Assembly: GCA_902388545.1 (NCBI GenBank)
Contig: CABMPS010000038.1
Location: 1 to 12,993, forward strand
Length of the DNA stretch: 12,993 bases
Source of the DNA: an uncultured Collinsella sp.
Lineage (GTDB): Bacteria > Actinomycetota > Coriobacteriia > Coriobacteriales > Coriobacteriaceae
Reading direction: 5' to 3'
Each line of letters starts with the position of its first letter. The first letter of the stretch is position 1. Shown here piece after piece: positions 1-6,995 of the stretch. Made by a program: the position numbers and the translations under genes. The notes below the pieces were generated by a model. The model saw only the letters and a list, made by a program, of their open reading frames with translations. It did no database searches and was not told where the DNA came from.

Positions 1-123
1 CGTTAGATTAAAAGTAACAGACCGAATGAAGATGCGTGCGATGGGGGCGAGGCGAATGGCTGAGCGGTATCGATACGCGGGTTCAACGGCATCATATTGA
101 CCACATAGATTTTTAACTTGCAT
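1..123 (-). CDS. 5' end of an unidentified gene, cut by the left window edge
   Basis: An open frame begins at an ATG (121-123) two bases after the TAG of the ABC ATPase gene and stays open for all 41 codons to the window edge. The upstream end of the ATPase gene supplies a purine-rich AAAAGGGCGGG stretch that could serve as its ribosome binding site. The visible start reads MQVKNLCGQYDAVEPAYRYR and then turns into alternating hydrophobic and basic residues (SAIRLAPIARIFIR), which could be the cytoplasmic lead-in to a membrane segment. The tight spacing suggests it is the third gene of the exporter operon, but no family can be recognised from this little sequence. It could also be a chance open frame. 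Confidence 0.35.
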   Translation of the reverse strand, partial: MQVKNLCGQYDAVEPAYRYRSAIRLAPIARIFIRSVTFNLT

Positions 124-125
124 TT

Positions 126-866
126 CTACCCGCCCTTTTCGTAGAGTCGCCGATACGTGCTTAGCGCACCCTCGGCGCGTCCGGCAGGCTTTGCGAAATG
201 GGATCCAGGAGACTTCGGCGCAGCATCATCTTGCGGAATGCTTCTAATGAGCCTCCCATCCTTCAAAAACAGAATCTCATCGCACAGCCTATCGACCGAA
301 TCCAAGATGTGGGATGACATGATGATGCACGTACCAGAATCGGCCAGCTTCCTGAGAATCTCGGAATGCAAGTCCACCCTGCTGGGGTCGAGCGCGTTCA
401 TGGGCTCATCTAATAGAAGGTACCGCGCGCCCGTCGCATACGCAATCGCCAGGGTAAGCTGCTGCTTCATGCCCTGGCTCAGAGTGCGGATCCTCATCTT
501 CGCGAACTCGCCTATCTGCGTTTGTTCCACTATCTCTTCGATATCGCGAGCATGCGGCCACATATCGCAAACCATCTTGAGGTGATCTTCCGCACGCAAT
601 CCGGGATACAGCAGCGTCCCCTCACCAGGTGCATAGAAGATCATAGAACGGACCTCTCTCGCACCCGCACCCTGCACCTCATCCAGAACGATGCTCCCGT
701 CCACGCGAGGACCCGGCAAACCTGCCATCGCACGCAGCAACGTCGTCTTTCCATGCCCGTTCGGAGCGACGAGACCGTAGACCGTACCCGGGGCAAACTC
801 AGCGTTCACCGAATCTACGAGCACCTTCTTTCCATAAGAGATCGTCAGCGTTTGAAGGTCAATCAT
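126..866 (-). CDS. ABC transporter ATP-binding protein (exporter type)
   Basis: This is a single nucleotide-binding domain of 246 residues, the usual size for the ATPase of an ABC-2-type exporter. Visible motifs, numbered from the ATG at 866, are: Walker A APNGHGKT (34-41, with Ala in place of the first Gly), signature LSQGM (129-133), Walker B YLLLDEP (149-155, catalytic Glu 154), the D-loop just after it, and switch His 186 in SSHIL. The usual Q-loop Gln is not evident; the corresponding stretch reads YAPGEGTLLYP. An in-frame ATG also lies at 875, forming an ATGA overlap with the permease stop. I prefer the ATG at 866 because AAAGGGG lies 9 bases before it but directly touches the upstream ATG. 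The protein should energise the permease encoded just upstream. The substrate cannot be read from the sequence; peptide or drug export is typical of such pairs. Confidence 0.9.
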   Translation of the reverse strand: MIDLQTLTISYGKKVLVDSVNAEFAPGTVYGLVAPNGHGKTTLLRAMAGLPGPRVDGSIVLDEVQGAGAREVRSMIFYAPGEGTLLYPGLRAEDHLKMVCDMWPHARDIEEIVEQTQIGEFAKMRIRTLSQGMKQQLTLAIAYATGARYLLLDEPMNALDPSRVDLHSEILRKLADSGTCIIMSSHILDSVDRLCDEILFLKDGRLIRSIPQDDAAPKSPGSHFAKPAGRAEGALSTYRRLYEKGG

Positions 867-871
867 CGAGA

Positions 872-3094
872 TCATCCCCTTTCGATCTTTGGAACACTCA
901 GGCGCACCATCAACGGAGATACGGCGCCCAAGACCACCAGCAGAGCGCCCGATGCGCCGACGACCTCTCCAAAAGGCATCGCGTTCGTCCCTCGCCCAAG
1001 GAACCCAATCGTCCCCACCTGGGAAGCGGGATCAAACGAGGCGAATGGAGCCAGCAGCGCGACGCCCATGCCCACGCTTTCAACATGAGCGCTCAACGAA
1101 CCCAACACCAAGAGAACCGCGCAAACCATTCCGGTGACAACGGGGTTGCGGCTAATCGCTGCTGTCAACGCAGCGACGACGGAAATCACGCCGTATGCCA
1201 TGACCAGCAACGGAATACTGCACAACACCGCCTCCCCCACCATGGACGTTGTCGAAGCTCCCGCCCGAATGAGAGCGACGGGATACTCCGATCCACCCGC
1301 ACCGTTCTTAATCACGGACACAACGACAGCGGGAACCATCGACACCAAAAGCAGCACCAAGCCAAGCAGGAGAGCCAGCGCAACAGCCGTCAGAAAACGC
1401 ACATGCGCTGTTGCGGGGATCTGGAGAACCAGAAGGGAACGACACTGCAGGTGGGTGCACGCGAGCGATGTGACAACCACGGGCAACAGCAAAAATAAGG
1501 AGGGAAGCGCTGCCTGGAGATACGAAAGGAGGATTAATGGGGGCATCTTCGTACTTAACTCGTAAACCTTGGGGTCCGGCAAGCTCGCGATCGACTCAAG
1601 CAGAAGGGCGCGCGCCTCCGCACGAGAAGGAGTCTCCGGCTCGATTCCGATCGATTGCAGGAGAGTCGCATCTGCCGCGCCCAGCTCACCTCGAGCGCGC
1701 TCGTACGTCGCAAGGCTTCGAAACCCCTCCGCAGGCATAGGCGCGTACACGAAACCCGAAAGAGCATCCCGCATGTCTTCCAGGGCCGCTTTGCCCTCGA
1801 CGTCCATATTCGCAGCGTTCTGCTCTAGATACCGATCTATTGAACGGAGCTCCCCATCCCTATACCGAACAGCGGAAACGTTATCAGCGTCAGGAAACAT
1901 CTCGACCAGAGCCGGGGCCAGCATCGTCGTCGACATTGCAATCGCGCATACGGCGAGGGTAGGAGAACGCAGGAGCAGTTTCCCCATCGTTCTTACGTAT
2001 GCAACGGCGGAGGCACAAGCGCTCGAACGAGTTGCCGTTCTCGATGCAGTGAAGGAACCTCTCTCAAGACAAATCGGGGATATCGGGCACGCGCAGCCGC
2101 TCTTTCCAGCAACGCAAAGCAGGCTAATTGCCAGCACCTCGATCCCGATTGCGCATACGAGGGCAATCGCGCCACGCTCGAAGCAAAGTCCAGGCAGATT
2201 CACTATCTGCGTTGTCGGGTACGGGCTATAGGCGCCGACGGTCAACTCAGTGTTCGCATACGTAAGGGGATTCAACAGGGCGAACTCACGTAAAGCGATG
2301 GATCTTCCGTAATACCCGGGAACCATCGTCACCCCCATCAGGGCACATACGAACACGATTCCAAGCGTAGGTTTATTGGCAATCTTCACGGCAAGGTGAA
2401 CGACAAGCGAGATGAACGCTGCCACCAAGAATTGCAAGATGGCCGTCTGCGCGAACACCAGCCAAGCCGGTTTGATAACCGGAGTCGCATATTGAATGTA
2501 GCCTATCGGATAGAACGGCGAGCCCGGGCCATTCTTCACAAGCGCGGCGATTATCCCTGGAAGATTGATGGCGAGGACGGCAAGCATTGCAAAAACACTC
2601 GCCCATACGCTCGATGCAACAAGTCTACCCAGCTCGCCCATCGGTGCCTGGATGATGAGCTTTTCACGTTTGTTAAGACGCGCGGCAAGGAACGAGACGG
2701 CAACGGCCGTTGCGACCCATAGCAAGTACTCCTTCGATCCGTCATAATAGGTGTACTCTCCATCCGATATCTGCAGAAACGGAAGTAGGGGAGAGAGTGG
2801 TGCCAAGATAAGACGTCCCGCGGCAAGAGGGTACAGAAGCGCGGGCATGCTTGATGAAGAGGTATAGACACCGTCCTCCCCCGCATTCACAAGCGCATCC
2901 GCATAGGATGCTGACAATTCCTGCTCAACACGGGTTATTCCCGACTCGAGGTATTCGACCCGTCCGTCGATGCCAGCCGCGCTCCTGAAGACGGGCAGAG
3001 CACAAAGAACCATCAACGCAACAACGACAACACAGAGCGACCTGGAGGAGAGAAGCGACCTAAAGATCGCCTTCGAGATTTTGAGCATATTCAT
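872..3094 (-). CDS. Double-length ABC-2-like permease with internal duplication
   Basis: This is a 740-residue integral membrane protein, about twice the size of a usual ABC-2 permease. Each half has an N-terminal membrane helix (about residues 20-38 and 377-396), an extracytoplasmic stretch, then a cluster of five or six hydrophobic segments (about 123-329 and 519-732). Both halves carry a matching motif in the middle of the cluster, KNGPGSPFYP at 187-196 and KNGAGGSEYP at 596-605, so the protein looks like two fused permease units that could form the whole membrane pore. The linker holds a Cys cluster (Cys 334, 336, 342). The frame opens at an ATG at 3112, but AAGG six bases before the ATG at 3094 supports the later start. 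It heads the operon with the ATPase, whose start overlaps or nearly touches its stop. The family is not recognised by name and the substrate is unknown. Confidence 0.82.
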   Translation of the reverse strand: MNMLKISKAIFRSLLSSRSLCVVVVALMVLCALPVFRSAAGIDGRVEYLESGITRVEQELSASYADALVNAGEDGVYTSSSSMPALLYPLAAGRLILAPLSPLLPFLQISDGEYTYYDGSKEYLLWVATAVAVSFLAARLNKREKLIIQAPMGELGRLVASSVWASVFAMLAVLAINLPGIIAALVKNGPGSPFYPIGYIQYATPVIKPAWLVFAQTAILQFLVAAFISLVVHLAVKIANKPTLGIVFVCALMGVTMVPGYYGRSIALREFALLNPLTYANTELTVGAYSPYPTTQIVNLPGLCFERGAIALVCAIGIEVLAISLLCVAGKSGCACPISPICLERGSFTASRTATRSSACASAVAYVRTMGKLLLRSPTLAVCAIAMSTTMLAPALVEMFPDADNVSAVRYRDGELRSIDRYLEQNAANMDVEGKAALEDMRDALSGFVYAPMPAEGFRSLATYERARGELGAADATLLQSIGIEPETPSRAEARALLLESIASLPDPKVYELSTKMPPLILLSYLQAALPSLFLLLPVVVTSLACTHLQCRSLLVLQIPATAHVRFLTAVALALLLGLVLLLVSMVPAVVVSVIKNGAGGSEYPVALIRAGASTTSMVGEAVLCSIPLLVMAYGVISVVAALTAAISRNPVVTGMVCAVLLVLGSLSAHVESVGMGVALLAPFASFDPASQVGTIGFLGRGTNAMPFGEVVGASGALLVVLGAVSPLMVRLSVPKIERG

Positions 3095-3125
3095 CGCCAA
3101 CCTTAACCTCATCCAGTCGGAACAG

Positions 3126-3152
3126 AGGGGCCGAACAAAATGCTCGGCCCTT
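3126..3152 (-). promoter_or_regulatory. Leader hairpin upstream of the exporter operon
   Basis: The arms GGGCCGA (3128-3134) and TCGGCCC (3144-3150) form a perfect 7-bp stem with a 9-base loop, extendable by two weaker pairs. It sits about 35-55 bases before the permease start, so it would fall in the operon's leader RNA. No T-run follows on either strand, so it is not a convincing intrinsic terminator. It may be an RNA-stability or attenuation element. Confidence 0.4.
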
Positions 3153-3173
3153 ATTACTTGCCGGCAAAGTCAA

Positions 3174-3192
3174 TTTAACATAAACTGTTAAA
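3174..3192. promoter_or_regulatory. Palindrome in the divergent promoter region, candidate operator
   Basis: TTTAACA (3174-3180) and TGTTAAA (3186-3192) are perfect 7-base inverted arms around a 5-base spacer. The site lies in the only strongly AT-rich stretch between the divergent exporter operon and the DUF2975/regulator pair, where both promoters must be. A binding site for the Cro/C1 regulator at 3751 or another dimeric regulator is a reasonable inference. I could not define convincing -35/-10 pairs. Confidence 0.4.
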
Positions 3193-3229
3193 AAGTAACC
3201 TGAGTTTTTTAAATTCTTCGGAGGTTATT

Positions 3230-3741
3230 ATGAGTTCCGACAATCGCACTCCCCGGCTTCATTCCTTCCGCATCGCATGTGCGATAGCCTCGGCGACCCT
3301 TTGCGCCACCGCCATCGCACAAGTGGCGTTCTCCTTAAAGCCAGCAATCGAAGTGCTCGACAACCCTGTAATTGCAGACTCCCCCGCGTATCCAGCCCTT
3401 GCGATCTCGACATTGGTCCCTGCCGTCATCGGTATCGCTACGACCATCCTCAGCGCCGTTCTCGTGTGGACGATCAAGAGCGGAGACCCCTTCAAGAAAG
3501 GGTCTGCGACATGCTTGAAGGTGCTCGGCATTCTCTTCGTTGTTCAAGCTGCCACCAGCCTCTACGCCGGCTCACTCAAAACCTCCGTTTCGATGTTTGG
3601 CGGCGAGGGGCCGTCGGCGCCCAAGAGATCGCTTCATCATTCGATTGGACCTCTCTGGTTCTCGGCATCGTCCTGTTCATGCTTTCCCAGCTCTTCTTGT
3701 ACGCCCGAGAGCTGTACCTCGACTCCGACGAGATTGCGTAA
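3230..3741 (+). pseudogene. DUF2975-like membrane protein, frameshifted
   Basis: The gene starts at ATG 3230 with GGAGG five bases upstream. The first frame gives three hydrophobic segments (about residues 14-35, 54-82 and 94-116). Near 3607-3610, in a run of four G, the coding signal moves to another frame. Adding one G restores MFGGEGAVGAQEIASS and then a fourth membrane helix, LVLGIVLFMLSQLFLY, ending ARELYLDSDEIA at 3741. The repaired protein has 170 residues and four helices, like DUF2975 proteins, which are typically encoded beside a YozG-like regulator, as here. Without repair the first frame runs on to 3760 with a Ser/Thr/Pro-rich tail and overlaps the next start codon. A real one-base loss or a sequencing error in the G run would both explain this. 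The function of DUF2975 is unknown. Confidence 0.75.
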
Positions 3742-3750
3742 GGAAACGCC

Positions 3751-4002
3751 ATGCCCGTAATTGTTCGCCTCGACAAGATCATGGCCGAGCGAAAGATTTC
3801 CTCGAACGAACTTGCCGAAAGGATTGGAACCACGCCCGTGAACCTGTCCCGTATTAAAAAAGGGCATATTCGCGGCATTCGCTTCAACACACTCGAGCAG
3901 CTATGCCTCGCCCTTCGTTGCCAACCCGGAGACCTTCTCGAAGTCATGAGCGAAGAGGATGCCCGAAAGGAGTTCGGACTCGATTGGTCCGCCGAGGATT
4001 AG
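3751..4002 (+). CDS. Small Cro/C1-type HTH regulator, YozG-like
   Basis: This 83-residue protein is almost entirely a helix-turn-helix domain. It opens with IVRLDKIMAERKISSNELAE, followed by the HTH core RIGTTPVNLSRIKKG (about residues 27-41) and the closing signature RFNTLEQLCLALRCQPGDLLEV (about 48-69). This layout is that of the YozG/Cro-C1 family, usually found next to DUF2975 membrane proteins. It lies nine bases after the repaired stop of the DUF2975 gene, with TAAGGA serving as both that stop and the ribosome binding site, so the two are likely cotranscribed. It probably regulates its own operon and perhaps the divergent exporter; that part is inference. The tail after GDLLEV (MSEEDARKEFGLDWSAED) is long for the family. 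The stop TAG is directly followed, in the same frame, by recombinase sequence, so the tail may have been altered by the rearrangement. Confidence 0.85.
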   Translation: MPVIVRLDKIMAERKISSNELAERIGTTPVNLSRIKKGHIRGIRFNTLEQLCLALRCQPGDLLEVMSEEDARKEFGLDWSAED

Positions 4003-4728
4003 AGGGCGGTCGTACTCGCCCTGCACACGGGGATGCGAATCGGCGAGGTCTGCGGCCTTCGGTGGTGCGATGTGGATTTCGAGACGGGCCTGATCTCGAT
4101 CAGACACTCGGTGGCGTACGCGAAGGGAATGGGTTCGTTCATCAAGGACACCAAGACCCATGACGCCAGGGGTATCCCCATCGACCCGGTCGGCCTACTC
4201 CCCTTCCTGAAGGAGACCCACGAGATCGACTGCGGAAAGCTGCGCTTGCGCGGCCTTACCGGGGCGGTCGAGATCGGGGACTGCTACATCCTGTCGGAGC
4301 CGGGCGCGACCTTCGCGACGACAAGCTATATCCGCAGGGCGTTCAAGACGTTCTCGGAGACCAACGGCCTCATGGGCACCAACGACGAGCTGATCACGTT
4401 CCACGGCCTTCGCCACACGTTCGCAACGCAGTGAATCCGCCAAGGCGGCGATATCAAGGCGCTCCAATCGATCCTCGGCCACAAGGACGCCATGGCGACG
4501 CTCAACGTCTACGCCGACATCGAGCCCATCTCCAAAATCCATAACATGCTGCGCGCCACGCCGTGCCTTTGGCGCGGGCACCTCGGGCCGAGGGTCGATC
4601 CGGGTCCCATGTTCCAACAGAGGATCCAGGAGTCCATCGAGACGCTCCAGGCGTTCGGCTACGGCATCACCGAGCCGGACGACCGAAATATCGCCATACG
4701 CGACGTGAAGACGAACAGTTGGCTCTAG
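4003..4728 (+). pseudogene. Tyrosine recombinase/integrase remnant, catalytic domain only
   Basis: One continuous frame encodes the catalytic half of a phage-type integrase. All the active-site residues can be placed: Arg in HTGMRIGE (codon 4036), Lys in KDTKTHD (4153), His and Arg in HGLRHTF (4402 and 4411), His in LGHK (4480) and the nucleophile Tyr in LNVYAD (4510). Two defects make it a pseudogene. The N-terminal core-binding domain is missing, because the similarity begins right after the stop codon of the preceding regulator. A TGA at 4432-4434 also interrupts RHTFATQ and IRQGGD, where a sense codon is expected (TGG and TGC are each one base away). A C-terminal extension runs to TAG at 4726-4728. 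The remnant marks a decayed integrative element; no partner excisionase or attachment site could be fixed. Confidence 0.85.
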
Positions 4729-4784
4729 CTCACCGAGTACGCGGCAGTGCTGGGCCCATCCCAACTGAGGTCACGGTGGTCCGA

Positions 4785-4828
4785 TAGGGGCGCCGCCCGC
4801 GGCATGCGCCGCGGAGCGGTATCCCCTA
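4785..4828. repeat. 44-base GC-rich cruciform/hairpin
   Basis: Three nested stems can be read. The outer is TAGGGG (4785-4790) with CCCCTA (4823-4828), the middle CCGC (4793-4796) with GCGG (4816-4819), and the inner CCGCGGC (4797-4803) with GCCGCGG (4808-4814) around the loop ATGC. Seventeen base pairs are interrupted only by small bulges. No T-run follows, so it is not a standard terminator. It begins 57 bases after the integrase remnant. Confidence 0.6.
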
Positions 4829-5054
4829 CCGAAGGGCGGGGGTGCCCTCCGCTTCCAGTTCGGAATCAGCCGTCGGAGGCGTTCGGCTGACTGCGGGAAC
4901 GGCCTGTCCGCTCAATGTGTTCGGCTGAGATCGGAAATCAACCCAACACGAGCCGGACACGCGCCAGACGGCTCTTCCCCGTGCGGCCTTCCCCCTTACG
5001 CTCATGTTGCAGGCATGTAACGCCGCAGCGAGCGCGCCTTTTTTGCGCCAGACA

Positions 5055-5077
5055 GGTACAATGATGAACACTGTACC
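5055..5077 (+). promoter_or_regulatory. Inverted repeat overlapping a candidate -10 of the ACT gene
   Basis: GGTACA (5055-5060) and TGTACC (5072-5077) are perfect 6-base inverted arms 11 bases apart. The left arm overlaps TACAAT (5057-5062), a good -10 match, 62 bases before the ACT-domain start codon. No good -35 is seen at the proper distance (GCGCCT at 17 bases). The arrangement would suit a repressor or activator site over the promoter. Confidence 0.35.
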
Positions 5078-5124
5078 GTAGCGGAGCGCCCCGCGCGCGC
5101 CGCAATCACGCGAAAGGGTTTCCC

Positions 5125-5412
5125 ATGGCCGAGATCTCGTCCTCCCGTATCGTCATCACCGTCCTTGGCAAGAACCGCCCCGGCATCGTCGCCGGCGTCA
5201 CCCGTGTCCTAGGCGAGGCCAACGTCGACATCCGCGACATCACGCAGTCCATTATCGAGGACATCTTCACCATGACCATGCTGGCCGATACCGCCGAGTC
5301 CAAGCTCGACTTCGCCGAGCTGCAGAAGGCGCTGGCCGAGGCCGGCGAGCTTTCGGGCGTCAACGTGTCCATCCAGCGCGAGGACGTCTTCAACTTTATG
5401 TACCGCCTGTAG
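5125..5412 (+). CDS. ACT-domain protein, UPF0237 family
   Basis: This 95-residue protein consists of one ACT domain. It starts with strand SSRIVITVLGKNRPGIVAGV, where the Asn-Arg-Pro-Gly-Ile loop is the typical ligand-binding turn, followed by the helix TRVLGEANVDIRDITQSI and the strand FTMTMLAD. Length and sequence fit the UPF0237 family, small regulatory-type proteins thought to sense amino acids; the ligand is not established. AAAGGG six bases before the ATG is the ribosome binding site. In many genomes the family sits beside a UPF0210 (DUF711) gene. Here that partner is absent and a citrate synthase follows 77 bases downstream on the same strand, so the two may share a transcript. Confidence 0.88.
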   Translation: MAEISSSRIVITVLGKNRPGIVAGVTRVLGEANVDIRDITQSIIEDIFTMTMLADTAESKLDFAELQKALAEAGELSGVNVSIQREDVFNFMYRL

Positions 5413-5489
5413 CGAGCAAGCCGCTGGGGATAGCCTGACGCGCGCATGCCCATGCAAGTCACCCCGATGCGGCCCGGAGAGGAGCGCGC

Positions 5490-6908
5490 ATGGCCTACGA
5501 CGCCAAGAAAATCTATTACCGCTTCGATGACCACTTGAGCCGCCTGGTTCTGGATTACGAGGCGAGCCGTCAGATTTCGCCCGAAAGCGAAAACCTCTAC
5601 CACGGCCTGCCGACCGACCCTTATGACGAGGACCTGTTTGTCGAGCACAATGTCAAGCGCGGCCTGCGCAATGCAGACGGTTCGGGCGTGGTCGCGGGCC
5701 TCACTCGCATCTCGGATGTGCATGGCTACAACAAGGTCGACGGTAAGGTCGTGCCCGATCAGGGCAAACTCACGCTTCGTGGCTACAGCATCGAGGATCT
5801 GGTCAACAACGCCCAGGCCGAGAATCGCTACGGCTACGAAGAGGTCGCTTATCTGCTCATTACGGGCTCTCTGCCCACCAAGGAAGAGCTTGACGGTTTT
5901 TGCGAACGTCTGGGTGCTTTTAGGCACCTGAGCGACGAATACGTCCGCGAGTTCCCCATGACCACGGTGTCGTCGAGCATCATGAATGTGCTTCAGCGCG
6001 CCGTGCTGCTGCTCTACGCCTTCGACGCCGAGCCCGACGCCATTACACCCGAGCACGAAATCGACGTCGCCATCTCCATGCTCGCCCGTCTCCCCCGCAT
6101 CGCCGCCTTCGCGCATATGGCCTCGGTCGCCAAGCGCCGCGGCTCCGAGGTTCATGTACCGCACCCCACACCCGGCCTCTCCACCGCCGAGACTATCCTG
6201 CAGGTGTTGCGCGGCGGCATGGCATTCACCCGCGACGAAGCCATGCTGCTCGACGTGATGCTCATGCTGCATGCCGAGCACGGTGGCGGCAACAACTCCA
6301 CGTTTGCCTGCCGCGTGCTGTCGTCTTCGGCCACCGACCCGTATTCCGCCTACGCCGCGGCTATCGGCTCGCTCAAGGGCCCGCGCCACGGCGGTGCCAA
6401 CGCCAAGGTCGTGTCCATGCACGAGGACATCCGCGCGCATGTCTCCAACTGGGAGGACGAGGACGAGGTCGCAGCCTACCTGGGCAAGATCCTCGACAAG
6501 CAGGCCTTCGACGGCACGGGCCTCATCTACGGTATGGGCCACGCCGTCTATACGCTCAGCGACCCGCGCGCCGAGGTCTGCCGCCGTTACGCGCGCACGC
6601 TTGCCGCCAAGAAGGACCTGGGCGATGAGTTCGCGCTCATCGAGCGCATCGAGCGCCTGGCACCCCAGGTCATGCGCGACCACGGCATGACCAAGCCCAT
6701 CTGCGCCAACATCGACCTGTACACGGGCTTTATCTACAAGATGCTCGGCGTGCCCGAGACGCTCTTTACGCCGCTGTTCGCCGTCGCCCGCATGGCCGGT
6801 TGGTCGGCGCACCGCATGGAAGAGCTCTTCTGCGCGCACCGCATCATCCGTCCCGCGTATCGCCCGGTTATCGAGCCGTTGGAGTACAAGCCGCTCGCTG
6901 ACCGCTAG
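5490..6908 (+). CDS. gltA: Citrate synthase (citrate/2-methylcitrate synthase family)
   Basis: The enzyme condenses oxaloacetate with acetyl-CoA to give citrate. In a fermentative anaerobe this probably feeds 2-oxoglutarate and glutamate synthesis rather than a full cycle. At 472 residues it belongs to the longer bacterial type, with an N-terminal extension of about 60 residues before the conserved GVVAGLTRISDVHGY start. Catalytic signatures are present: His 264 in HAEHGGGNNST, the GPRHGGAN loop with His 300, GMGHAVYT with His 351, and the Asp of NIDLYTG (409) followed by FIYKMLGVP. The C-terminal RIIRPAYRP matches the substrate-Arg region. A strong site GGAGAGGAG precedes the ATG by six bases. 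A terminator follows directly. A 2-methylcitrate synthase role cannot be excluded by sequence alone, but no prpB/prpD neighbours are seen. Confidence 0.92.
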   Translation: MAYDAKKIYYRFDDHLSRLVLDYEASRQISPESENLYHGLPTDPYDEDLFVEHNVKRGLRNADGSGVVAGLTRISDVHGYNKVDGKVVPDQGKLTLRGYSIEDLVNNAQAENRYGYEEVAYLLITGSLPTKEELDGFCERLGAFRHLSDEYVREFPMTTVSSSIMNVLQRAVLLLYAFDAEPDAITPEHEIDVAISMLARLPRIAAFAHMASVAKRRGSEVHVPHPTPGLSTAETILQVLRGGMAFTRDEAMLLDVMLMLHAEHGGGNNSTFACRVLSSSATDPYSAYAAAIGSLKGPRHGGANAKVVSMHEDIRAHVSNWEDEDEVAAYLGKILDKQAFDGTGLIYGMGHAVYTLSDPRAEVCRRYARTLAAKKDLGDEFALIERIERLAPQVMRDHGMTKPICANIDLYTGFIYKMLGVPETLFTPLFAVARMAGWSAHRMEELFCAHRIIRPAYRPVIEPLEYKPLADR

Positions 6909-6931
6909 GACGCGGACCGTTATAGAACTCG

Positions 6932-6971
6932 AGCGTGGCCAGGGCATCGCCGCCCTCGGCCACGCTTTTTA
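6932..6971 (+). terminator. Intrinsic terminator of the citrate synthase gene
   Basis: AGCGTGGCC (6932-6940) pairs with GGCCACGCT (6958-6966), and AGGGC (6941-6945) pairs with GCCCT (6952-6956) inside it with one unpaired base. The stem ends in TTTTT (6966-6970). It lies 23 bases after the stop codon and separates the gene from the HAD gene that starts at 6996. Confidence 0.9.
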
Positions 6972-6995
6972 TGCCAGCAGAAAGGGCTGCATCAA

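Larger units (their letters stand above)
4729..5124. other. Gene-free structured region between integrase remnant and ACT gene
   Basis: I see no credible coding frame in these 396 bases. The stretch holds a large GC-rich cruciform (4785-4828), an inverted pair TCAGCCG (4866-4872) and CGGCTGA (4884-4890), a 10-base direct repeat GTTCGGCTGA (4881-4890 and 4919-4928) and, at its right end, the probable promoter of the ACT-domain gene. It may contain the old end of the integrative element, but no attachment-site duplication can be recognised within the window. Confidence 0.55.

Noticed and set aside
26..100. Small plus-strand open frame at the left edge
   Set aside because: It is 24 codons, Arg-rich, has no ribosome binding site and is opposite the more plausible minus-strand partial gene.
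615..1016. Two further GGGGACG heptamers on the minus strand (615-621 and 1010-1016)
   Set aside because: They lie inside the ATPase and permease coding regions, have no flanking stems, and a heptamer this GC-rich is expected a few times by chance in the window.
3600..3620. Programmed -1 frameshift in the DUF2975 gene
   Set aside because: The GAG GGG CCG context is not an X XXY YYZ heptamer, and I saw no clear downstream stimulatory stem. Base loss or a sequencing error is simpler.
5106..6947. 613-codon open frame on the minus strand opposite citrate synthase
   Set aside because: It is a product of the strong GC third-position bias of the real gene. The translation is rich in Val, Gly, His and Arg with no domain, and it also covers the ACT gene and the intergenic gap.
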